A stretch of 64,000 bases of DNA from Membranipora membranacea (taxonomy: Eukaryota; Bryozoa; Gymnolaemata; Cheilostomatida; Membraniporidae), in the NCBI GenBank assembly GCA_914767715.1, contig OU612067.1, positions 3,844,001-3,908,000 of the forward strand, in the 5' to 3' direction. The notes beneath the pieces are model-generated. The model worked only from the letters and a program-made list of their open reading frames with translations, made no database searches and had not been told where the DNA came from. Made by a program: the position numbers and the translations under genes. Position 1 is the first letter of the stretch. Each line of letters begins with the position of its first letter. Of this stretch, positions 33,283 to 43,825 are shown piece by piece.

Positions 33283-34060
33283 GTTATGCAATATTTTGAC
33301 ACTGAAAAAATTCAAAGCTCTTCCAGGTAAAATTATGTGTAGCTTTAGAGATTTTCCCCCTTTTTCATCGATTGCACCTATGCTGTTTCAACATCTACTT
33401 CTGTTCCAGCGCAATATGCTACCACCTGTATCAACTCTAGAGAACTGTGAAGGTTAATGAACAATGTTACTACTATAATTGTACAATGCTCCTGACACTG
33501 AAGATATATTCATTTTTAACTTATTTAGAAATAATCATCAATCAAAAATTTGGAAGTGGTAGCGTATTGCACTGGTGCTGCAGATTTTGAAACCTCATAG
33601 GTTCAATCGATGAGAAAGGAGGACAATTTCTAAACCTACACATTTTGTGTCGAAATATTGCATAACCACTGCAGTCCTAGCTGCCCAACTATTTATTGCT
33701 TTGTCCTTCTGTAGTCTTGAACACAATGTTAATCAAAGTGTTAAAAAATTTCAAAAAAGCTCAAAATCATGCCAATTTCGATGTTATTTGAATATTGCTA
33801 TCAACCGGTCAATGATTAAATCGGGATGGTCTCAGCTTTGTTTAATCGAGTGTTGCCACTCTAATCTTGACCTGTCTGGCGTAGACTATCAGACCACACC
33901 GCTGAATCTTTATCTCAATTTAATTAATTTTTTTATTAGAAAATTTCAAGCAGATACCTAATATAAAAAAAAGTAAAGGATTATTGGTAAGTATTGCAAA
34001 GAATGAGAAAATCTAAAAACTACTCATCTTGTCATGCAGTCAATTTTAATCAGGCATTCG
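33283..34060. repeat. Duplication block C, outer part (inverted)
   Basis: Begins with the right GTTATGCAA duplication (33283-33291). It continues as the reverse complement of about 1000 back to 1, holding the SINE pair (minus at 33292-33437, plus at 33554-33690) and the CAGACCACACCGCTG module (about 33780-33920). It is not adjacent to the rest of block C because of the foldback insertion. Confidence 0.85.
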
Positions 34061-34561
34061 TACTATATATATATTGTCTTGAGCCAACAAAAATTTATTG
34101 ACTAACAAGTTCTGCATTTGTAATCAGTATGTCATGACGTTGCTGAAAACATAGCAGTCCTTTGCCTGAGGCCTAAACAACGGAAACAGTTTTTCTTGCC
34201 TTTCGCTGGCTGACTAAAAAACTTGCAAAAGCAGCAGAAGCATTACACCAAAAGTCAAAATTTTGGATATTGAAAGACATTGAAGAAATAAAAATGTCGA
34301 TGATGATAAAAATCAATAGCGAATTTTTTACAACGTCATAATCATATAAAACAAGCAATTTTATATTAATAATGGATCATGAAGCAACGAAGCCAAACTA
34401 ATCTAGATTTGGTCTAAGTTCATGGGGAGGGGGGGGGGGGGTTGTGCTTTATTAAGGTCACTGTCATCTCCTAATCCCACCTATCCTGATTGTATTTTAA
34501 AGCTGTGAAACAAACATATTTTTACTTCGCTATATTATATCTTCAATTGAAAGGCCAAATC

Positions 34562-34745
34562 AATATATTATAGTCTGTCTGCTATATCTATAGTATAGTT
34601 ATGCAAAAATTTAACACTGGGAAAATGCATAGCACTGCAAGGCAAAAATGATGTACCATATTAAAAATTGCTCCCCCCCCCCCCTTGTCCTCATCCATTT
34701 ATTGGTGTGTAATATGCAAGCCCAACAAGCTACCACTTCTATCTG
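34562..34745 (-). mobile_element. tRNA-like SINE, solitary diverged copy
   Basis: On the minus strand it keeps the head words and the tail TTGCATAACTATAC, but no head-to-head partner. It shows the unit can exist alone and that the pair in blocks A and C is not one obligate element. Confidence 0.4.
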
Positions 34746-35279
34746 CTTTAGATAATAATGAAGGCTGAATTCCCAAAAAATTGTTTTACAATATCTCCTC
34801 ACAATAAAAGTAAATATTTATTTTTAATTTATTTGAGGAAAAAAGTATTTAAAAATATAGTGAAGTGACAGCTTATTGGGCTTGCACACTACATACCCAT
34901 GAATAGCTCATTGATGAGCAGAGGGAGACTTTGTTTCAAGCGTACTCGAACTTGACCTGGCCCGGTCCTGAAAGTGGTCAAAACCCAGAAACCCGACCCA
35001 GTTCTGGTTTTGTGAACCTGTTCCAGCCTTAGCGCCTATTAGCTAGCCTGCTACTCAACTCTTAATTTCCCGTCACCCTCTCAGGCATATTGTTATAATA
35101 CGAGATGATTTATCCTCATAAACTATGCCAGATCTTGATGTCTAAAATTTCATACTGAGAGCTAGGTTTGACATCAATATAAAGGTTATATTATTATCAT
35201 CAATAATGGCAGTATGACATCATGTGTCCAATGACTGTAATTTCCTGACATCATAATAATATATAAATAAGTTTTTAAT
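34746..35279. other. Non-coding
   Basis: No gene or named repeat recognised. A G-run lies just before the SINE, at about 34420-34441. Confidence 0.35.
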
Positions 35280-38200
35280 CAATAAACAGGGAAACATTTC
35301 CTACTTTCAGAGGCCATATGAGGAATAACTTTTTTTGGCCTCAATTGGACTCCCATGAGCCTAGTCACGTGGCCATTTTTTGTTTTGGTCATGTACTCAG
35401 GCTAGATTGCCAAAGTTTCCACTAACAGCTACCGGGGTTGATGTATTTTTTTGTAAAGTGCTTATCAATGACACCTAATGATTGACCAGTGCTCATTACA
35501 TTCCTGCCCTCCCGTGTATCTGGTGTAGCAATAATCAAGCAGTTTAGCAATACATTTGTGGTTAGCAAAGCTTCAAGTTGACCAAGTTTGTTAAATTAGT
35601 TAGCAGTTTAGATTGAAGTGCCGCGCTGGTCTTCCACTTGTGGCAGTGAACCTTGGTTATTTTATGTTATTGGTTATGTTATTGGTTATGTTCGGAATCC
35701 AACTCATCACATCACATTAGCCCAGGAGCCATAAGGAACAGGAAAAGATTAATTATGGTCAGAGATTAGCTGACAATTCCAGCATTAAACTAAAATAACT
35801 GCCAGTAGACTTTTCTAATACAAATCTCATTTAACACATTTACCCTTCATTCTTCCTTGGGATGCATGATGCAAACCTGTTGGATTTCTTATCAACAAAC
35901 TGTGAATTGGATAAACAGAATCAGCGGTGGTGGGACGATTTTTTCCTGAAGGTGCTGGGGCAGGGACAATTAATCTGGCCGAGACTCCTTCTGCAATGTT
36001 TCCCTGCAGTGAATAGCTTACCAACTGTGTCATCCAACTAACCTTAAAGTTTGGAATTGTGCACTTGCATCAATAGGTACTTGCTGTGATACATATTAGG
36101 TCTGCTGTCAGTGTCAGGCTGTGGCTGATACTGTAATGCCCCTTTGCAACCCATTGCACTACTGACATAATATTAATATGGGTCCTTAGGACAAGAAATT
36201 TTACCATTTATACCAGGGCATCAAACCACGTTTTGCTTCAGAAGGAAATGAAAACTGCAGCAGAAATATATGATTGTATTCATTGTATTCTGTCTCTGAT
36301 GCATGTAGTTAAGAGTTCCTATGTTTTAAGAGCTAAGAGATCTGATAAATTGTTTGTAAGAAATGACGATTTAAAATTTGCAATCAGTGTGATCTAAAAC
36401 ATTGTCTACATAGCTCTATTCTAAATTTGATGTTAAGGTAGTGCCCTGATGTTAGAGTGTCTTATATCAGTAGGGGCTTGGAGTCATTTGCATACATTCA
36501 AGGGCAACCAGCACAGACTTTAAGAAAAAACCTTGAATGAAAGCATCGAGTAAAGACGTGAAGTTTTCACAAGATGTCTGCTTAGAGGTGTAAACTTAGG
36601 GGTGAGAGCTAGTGGTACATGGTCAGAGTTCCCTAATTTGCCTAGAGAGAAGCTCTTAAAGCAAATTTGAATTCGACATTGCACTTATGTAACGTGTTTT
36701 TGAGTTTCCAGTTTGATAAATGTCCTGCTGTAAGTTTAGGAGTTTTATGTCGAAATGGTTTAGGTCACCAAGTGTTATGATTTAAAAATAAGGGTTGTCT
36801 TTCTCATGAGTATCCTTCTCTTGGCTGACTGTTTTGACTGTTACCATGGGCGTGGTCTCACACAATGCTGCGTGTATCAATAAAATTTCAATGACTGAGA
36901 TTTCAGGTGTTTAATATGGCCTCAATGAGATTTCTGTGAGCTCTGTCACACGGCCACTTATTTTGTGACAAAGCTAGATTGTAATAGTTTTTAACAATGG
37001 TTTCAGTGGGTTGATGGGATATGGCAAGACCCAATCAATGTTTGTTTATGTAAAGCACTAACCAACCACCTAATATTTCACCTGTGCTAATTGCATTCCT
37101 GTTCGCCCATACCAATGATTAATTCGCTAAGGTTATTAGGTATCTCAGAAATTTATCTGAAAGCCAATGTATCTGGTGTAGCAATGGTCAAGCAGTTTAG
37201 CAAAGAAATTGGGGTCAGCAAAGCTTCAAGCTGACCAACTTTATTCTACACAAATGGTTACTAATAGCTAGCAGATTGTAGTGCTGCATTGGCCTTTCTC
37301 TTGTGTTTGCGCATTTTCCGACCCAAGCTCTCATAACTCTTTCTTGCTCTGTGGCAGCTTAAGATAACTGCAATCAATTGTTCTCTCATAATTGTCAGAC
37401 CATTTTTTATTCTATCAGAAGGGCTGATTGTCCTCCAAAATAACAATGGGCGAAATACGGCTGCCACTTTGCAGCACTATGAAAAAGTCCATCTAAAAAC
37501 TTGAAACAATTTGCTACACTCGAAAGAATTTCCCATCATTTTGGAATTTCTTTATTTTAATGGAGATCGATTGCAAGGAATCAACGAGTTAAAGAAGATC
37601 AACATGTGACAAGTTGTTGAATAAAATCCAGCTCAGTTTTTGATGTTCCACCATAATAATTGATCAAGTGCGGAAAATCTACATATCACAACATCGGGAT
37701 GGCATGTGTTGTGTATTGCAATGGCATGCAGTTCACATTGGAGATTTTGTAGCTTAGAATAGTCTTATTTCAATGGTCTTTGAGATCCTCTGTAACTTCA
37801 TGCTGTGAAAGTATTATGATCCATACACTACTTACTATGAAGGGAGAAATGAAGCCTGATTTATCATCATCAATCTCTATGACGTTGATGTAAACAATTT
37901 ACTATGTAAAGCTGGTGTGTTCAGTGAGCAGAACCTTATTTTTAGTTCACCAGGAAACTCACTTCCTGCTGTTTGAGATGGCGTAAAGAAAAACATGATG
38001 AAATAGTTCAGAACAGTCATAGTTAAATGATACTAACTAAAATTATACCATCATTCATGGTATAATTTATTTTGTTTGCTTTTAATACATATTCATTGTG
38101 GCCGTAAACATCTATTGCCATATCACATTAGCTCAGAGCGTAACAAGGAACAGGAAAATATTAATGGTCAGAGATTACCTGATAGTTCAATCATTAAACA

Positions 38201-38330
38201 AGAATAGAGTAGAGTTTTATATTAGAAGTTTGATTTACAACAATTACCCTACCCCTTTACTTGGGCTGAATGATGCAAAATATTGAATTTCTTATTGACC
38301 AAACTTGATTTGGATAAAGAGTACCAGCAG
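35280..38330. repeat. Diverged direct duplication (about 35280-36060 and 36900-38330)
   Basis: Both parts contain, in order, TGGCCTCAAT, GGGTTGATG or similar, GTAGCAAT plus AAGCAGTTTAGCAA, GCAAAGCTTCAAG, and later CACATTAGC…GGAACAGGAAA and TTGGATAAA. Short frames (35827-36033 minus, 37261-37467 minus) are not conserved between the parts. I take the region as non-coding repeat. Confidence 0.5.
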
Positions 38331-38809
38331 TGGTTTAAAGTCCCCCTGTCCTGGTTGGCATCCCCAACCTCATATTTTTTACCACTTCTGACACTTATAG
38401 TTTGTACCCGATAACACTTACCCTTCTTTCAGTATTTCGCAGATGAAGGTACAATTATATTGACTAAAAGTTCTTGAGCCCTGTGACATGAAAAAAAGAA
38501 CTGCAACGATTATTTATTTCTTGTCGGTGAATGTGAAAACTTGTTGCTGGTACATTGTGAGAGAAAAAATTTTGATTGCTTCACCAACTGCTCTGCAAAC
38601 TCTAAAAAATGTGATGCCCTTTGTTGATCGAGTTTACGACCAGGTCCATCATAATCAGTTCCTTCTAGTCAGCTTTCTCTAACAACAAAGCCAGCCAGCC
38701 AGCTATCAATGATCACATTGGAATAAAAATGATCAGAATTTGATGAGGAATTCTGATGACACAACGCAGGTATGATTCAATTGGCTGGATGATTAAATTG
38801 CAATCTTAC

Positions 38810-41800
38810 CCTGAGCAATTTCCAGCCCGCCGCAAGTCCAAGACTGTTTTCCGTGCTGCCTTGATCTCAACTTCATAAACTGGCAAAACATTGAAAGAAT
38901 AAATATTTTGGCCCACTATAGCTAACCGCTGCAACATCTGCTACTCCTTCATTGTTGTTTTTGCAATACTGCGTTAATATCGTACTTTTTTTTTATTGAC
39001 AATTGATAAATTACCAACCTAGTTTTCCACAAACATGACAGGCTACCTCTTGAGAACGCTCACAGACACAAGTATCCACACTAAATCTGAGTCCTGGAGG
39101 GCAGCAGTGAGTGTGAGTGAGTCTGGTATTGTTATCATAATGAGTCAACTTTTCACATTTCTCTTCTGCCAGTTGTATGTAATTGTTCCCATTGCTCTGA
39201 CAAGCTGTTGTGTACTACAAGATGAAGAATATGGATTTACAGTGTAACACAATATTTCATCAACAGTTTCTATGTACTAAACAGCATTGATACCAAATAA
39301 TTCCTTCCCTTCTTCATTCCTGTTGTAAATGATGGTAAACCCAAAACAGCATTAAAATCAGGGTCGTAGTCTGCAGAACCTTAAGAATGAGGTCAACAAC
39401 ATGAAAATGCCTTCATGCAGTGAGAGAGAGAGATTGTTTTATTGCTTGTCATCAATGATGAAGCAAAATTATGGTGACTGTAAGAAGGCGTTATCATTTA
39501 GGAGTCTGATACTAAAAGGTATGAAACTGTTTAAAAACGAGTTGTGCAACACTTAGCTGATAAAAATGTTTTCCTACCTGGAACATAATGTTTGTTAAAT
39601 ATATGGTCTTCATCATCAATAAAATTTACTGCAAAATTACTAAGAATTCGGTCTGAGATCAGATTAGGAATGTCACAGCTGTATGAGGTAGAAATAGGAG
39701 ATAATAGCCGCAATCTCTCCTTTGTCGTGCAAGAGTTAAACCAAACTTCTAAATTATATAATAAAATCGGTAATATAAGAGATCGCACAAAATACTCATA
39801 TTGAGTATTGGACGGATAAAAAGATTTGAACTTAAACAATGCATAAAATCTGCTGTTAATATTATCACAGAAACAGATCTGGTTAACGCGATATATCGCT
39901 TTTTAAAACTTCTTAATATTGTATTGGTGATCATGTCTAATAGTTATTTTGACAGTTGAAACCTCCCAAATATTTGACATCGAGTCGCAGGAACCTCTGG
40001 AAGTTCATTTTGGGGCCAAAAGTGCCCTTTTTAAATTGAGCCCTCTGTGCCGTGTTTCTGAGGTATTTGATTAGTTTATGCTTTCACCATATAGAGGAGG
40101 CATGGCACAAACTGGAGGATTGACATTTTGGTGAAACTTAATGATTTTAGGCCTCATGTCTTCGAGACATGAAATTGATTATTGCAATAGTAATAGTACC
40201 ATTTCTGACCCCTCATTACATGGGACCCCGATAATGCAGAAACTAAAATTTCCAATTTATTATACCATTTTGGTCTTGTACTGTCACTTCCATCAATAAT
40301 CTTACCAGATTACAGATTCTGGTTGTCACAACTGTAACAGAAAATATACCAAATTTTGTCTTTGGGTGGAAGATTACCAATAAAAGGGCAATTATGCTCA
40401 GGTTGTCCACTTCATAGGTATTAAAAAGGAAAGCTATATCACTGTAACTTTTGTTCTTTCCTTAGTCTGCAATTTTATATTCAATGCCAATCAACCAACT
40501 AATCTAGGTCAAAACAAATTGTCTGCTTTCCTTTCCCCTGGAGTTTTGTAGCATTTATGGCTGCACATTTCTAGTCTTGTTATTCAACACATATAACTTC
40601 TCACATATTTCAGCACATAACTGTGACTGTCAGAGAAATAGCAACCCAGCAAACGGCCAACATTCCTATACCAGGATGATAACATTGCTATAACCTTCAA
40701 GATTTCTCACCAGAGCATTTTTGTGTGATGTTATAATTGCGAAAACTGTGGACACGTTTTAACGTTACGGTCATGTTATTTCAAATGTTATTGATTCACA
40801 GCTATCAAATGTTGTTACCCAACATCGTTAGAACGTGATTCGATAACGTTATAATATCGCCAGGTGACAGTAGATTTCGATGTTATAAAAATGTCATGAA
40901 ATAACATTACAGGATGATGGTGCAGTTTTGTCCGTAAGAGGAAGCCAATTTATATGGCATAGTAATGTTTTGGCAATGTGGCCATAGTATTACAACAAAA
41001 CATATTTCAATGCACTTATAGTGACCTTTGCAAAGGTCATGCTAATCTTATGGCGACGGCTACAACAGCAACCTCATGTGGGATTCCCATCATTTCATAC
41101 TGTGCATGATAGTCTATTATCAAAATTGAATTTGAGCTGTCTATGCATATTTTTTAATATTCAAGAATTAAATCGAAAAGATAATTTCTTGAACTCTGTA
41201 TCAAAGAAAAGTAGTGTGCAACATAATAAGATCATAATGACAATTAATGAGTCAGTTTTTATCATTTCTTTTTAGCCTACTGCTGCATTGTTATAACTTT
41301 TCATTTCCTAGCTATTGCGTATTAACTTGTGTAATATTTTACTGCTAATCAATGTCTGTGTGTACTTTGTAATTTTACCTGTCATTGTTCTTGACTTTTA
41401 GTTACATGTCTTTTTGGGTACAAGTCCTAAGGACTTATTCTTCTCCAGAATAAACATGGAATATATATATAACATCTTAAAAGATCAATTTGAAAATCAA
41501 CATGTAATAATTGTGCATTTTATTAATTAATAACCACTAAAAGGTGTCAAAATAAGTTGTAATATCTGATGCAGTGGATGGGGCATTCAATTACCATTAA
41601 AATGATGCAAAAACTTTTGAAAATAAGGGAATAAGATTAAAGAGTTTAATATCGGGAACTGGGAGGAATTTGAGAACTATTCATCGGAATTTTCCAAACA
41701 GCTTGTTGATTCTTTTTGTGCCCTGTTAGACGGAGGTAACAGAAAGCAGAAAAGGGACATATTATATATATATATTCACAATAAATTCCACTTCAGATTG

Positions 41801-42201
41801 GTAGATAATGAAAGAATTAAAAAAAAATTCAGCAACTATTTTTAAGTGGTAAGGGACAATGTGAGAAAAGGTATATTATGTGAATACTGAGTTGTCTGCC
41901 CTTTGTTAGTGTCACTACAACTCCCAGTAAAATTTAATTCCCAAATGTCAAATGTCAAAAAAACAATTGGTGATCAAAAAGTCACTCCTTAGAAATTACT
42001 AATGCTTGCCAAAATATTTGCACACAAAACATGTATAGGATTATGAATATTCAATTGAAGAAACTCTTATCATAAATATCAAGTCTTTCAAACAAGTTAC
42101 CTTGTATTTTTTGCCACCCTTTTGGTGAGGGGTAGCTCTCAGTACGTCAACTATTTTCAGATCTATCTCCCTTTGGGTATAACCCTGCTGTATCAGTGCT
42201 C
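38810..42201 (-). CDS. Candidate spliced gene with a chitin-binding (CBM14) exon, partial
   Basis: Three minus-strand exons have good splice sites and compatible phases. Exon 42201-42101 (33 codons, GYTQREIDLKIVDVLR … GGKKYK) ends in phase 0. Exon 39214-39019 (phase 0 to 1) has the acceptor TTCATCTTGTAG. Exon 38879-38810 (YEVEIKAARKTVLDLRRAG) has the acceptor TGTTTTGCCAG and donor GTAAGA. The middle exon has the CBM14/peritrophin-A cysteine pattern (CPPGLRFSVDTCVC), the fold that binds chitin in secreted proteins. The donor of the middle exon (GTTGGT) is weak; reading through it gives a stop after GKLGW. A further exon at 38480-38422 is possible. The 5' exons lie beyond the LINE inserted at 42300. 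Confidence 0.5.
39420..39960 (-). pseudogene. LINE RT 3' fragment with (TCTC)n tail
   Basis: The minus-strand frame contains FVRSLILPILLYNLEVWF, typical of the region after the LINE palm. It runs to a stop and then a 3' end CAATAAAACAATCTCTCTCTC near 39425. It sits in the intron between the exons at 42201-42101 and 39214-39019. Confidence 0.6.
40645..41000 (+). repeat. Degenerate AACGTTATAA-type repeat with CCCAGCAAACGG end
   Basis: Starts with CCCAGCAAACGG and continues as a patchwork of words like ATAACATTG, GTTATAA, AACGTTA and GATAACGTTATAA, spaced roughly every 10-15 bp. The same end word, inverted, closes a similar stretch at about 48865-49450. This looks like a MITE-type family whose body is a decayed short tandem repeat. 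Confidence 0.5.
41240..41478 (+). mobile_element. LINE 3' UTR fragment (same family as 9581-10138)
   Basis: Shares AATTAATGAGTCAGTT, TTTTAGCCTACTGC, ACAAGTCCTAAGGACTTATT and the tail AATAAACATGGAATATATATA with 9880-10138. It is 5'-truncated and has no coding part of its own. Confidence 0.75.
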
Positions 42202-42342
42202 CTATAACACAATAGAATATCAATTTGATAAATATGATAAATTAAATCATATTGGATGAATTGTTGAATTCTTGAAGCGCAAGGCTGAAAAAATCTGAGC
42301 TTCAGAAAAATTGACAATAAATCTGGGTAATTTTCACCCAAA

Positions 42343-43209
42343 ATGAACAAAGACAAGAAGAGAAAACTCATTTCCAGTAATAATCCTGATGAGGATGATG
42401 CTGAGGATGATATCTTCGCCTATTCGCTCAACAAGTTGAAGGCATTACAAAAGAAAATCGACTCTACTATCACTGATGAGTCTATCACCAGAAAAGGTAA
42501 TCCGGGAAGCATCCAAATTTTCGTTGACTGTAGCACAGCTGTTTTTGAGCTTGTCAGATCTATATTTCAAACATCAATTCAGGAGCAATATCTTTATGTA
42601 ACTAAGAAAATGAATAAAGGTAAGGACAAAAACACAACAGCCACCATATCCACCGTTAAAAACAAGAAGAAATCGGATAGACGCCTTTATACTGCAAAAT
42701 TTTACCATACCACCTTTAGAATACTGGTGAATGCTATCAAATATGTGGATGTGTTTATTAGTCACTACTCTAAGCTGGTAGGTGAATTTCAGCCAGAAAC
42801 AGTTGCCAATTTGAACAAGAAAGTCCGTTCCTCATGCTCAAATGCAATGGAATCGCTAAAAAGTAAACAAACCAATGCCAACAGCAGTACAACTCAACAA
42901 CAAAGCACACAAGGTGCTCTAGGGGGATCTACAGTTTCACTGCCAGAGTCTTCTCAGTGTTCTCTGTCTGAGACAATGGAGACTTCTGCTCCATTCGTCG
43001 ACAGCGCTCCCAGTCATTCCAGGGACAGCATGCAGGAGAAGAGGGACAGCATGCAGGTTAAATTGGATAAACTTACTAGTGCTTTTTCTGAGAGCCCTAG
43101 TACAAAGGAATGTCCATCAAATTCCAAAAATACCGTACAACAAACATATCTTCCAACTCAAACTCTTAACACCACAAAACAATGGTCATCAGTTGCAAGC
43201 AGCAGTTGA
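42343..43209 (+). CDS. LINE ORF1 protein, no zinc knuckle
   Basis: A 288-residue frame from MNKDKKRKLISSNN. It has an acidic segment (about residues 13-24), a helical middle part (about 35-160) and a Ser/Thr/Gln-rich tail with a short duplication (RDSMQEK RDSMQVK). Position and composition match ORF1 of a CR1-like LINE, but no CCHC or esterase motif is visible. Overlapping frames downstream to about 43840 suggest the original ORF1 was longer and is frameshifted. Confidence 0.6.
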   Translation: MNKDKKRKLISSNNPDEDDAEDDIFAYSLNKLKALQKKIDSTITDESITRKGNPGSIQIFVDCSTAVFELVRSIFQTSIQEQYLYVTKKMNKGKDKNTTATISTVKNKKKSDRRLYTAKFYHTTFRILVNAIKYVDVFISHYSKLVGEFQPETVANLNKKVRSSCSNAMESLKSKQTNANSSTTQQQSTQGALGGSTVSLPESSQCSLSETMETSAPFVDSAPSHSRDSMQEKRDSMQVKLDKLTSAFSESPSTKECPSNSKNTVQQTYLPTQTLNTTKQWSSVASSS

Positions 43210-43825
43210 CAACTCCACAGAAATATTCCTTCATCAACAACACATCAACAACACACCAACACCAAGTTCACCGGCAACTACATCCAACACACCAGATCAC
43301 ATGCCATCTATTAGAAAAACCACATGTCCGAACAACTTCAACTCCAAGCACTGCATCGTAATAAGTATCAACAAGTCATCAAAAACCTACCAAAACTATA
43401 ATCAAGACAACATCAGGTGTGAGATTAACCGTGAATTCGGCCCAACCATAACGACATAACGACCTACAATTTCAAGACAGAATCTCCAAAAATTACGCTG
43501 CACCTTCGCGATGAAAAGTTGATAAACACTTGGAAAACATAACTATTTGAAAATTCGCAAGTAAGAAAGACAATCAATCCAGAATCAGCAAAAGTCAACA
43601 CTGGTATGCTGAGAGGCATTCCTATCGATGCTGATGATGAACTTGTAATATAAGAGATATCACAGAATTTCCCCAACTCTTCAGCTATAAGGATTTACAA
43701 GGGGAAAAAGAAAATGCGCATCTTTAAAGTAAAGTTTGACACTCAGGACCAATACAACAAGGTCCTCAGTCAAGGTATGATTTTAGACTCACTAAAACTT
43801 AAATGCCATTTTGAAAAACTTCTAT

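Noticed and set aside
41640-41740. Coding-like plus-strand segment (FNIGNWEEFENYSSEF…) ending near a possible GTAAC donor
   Set aside because: Short, weak acceptor, and no neighbouring exon in a matching phase.
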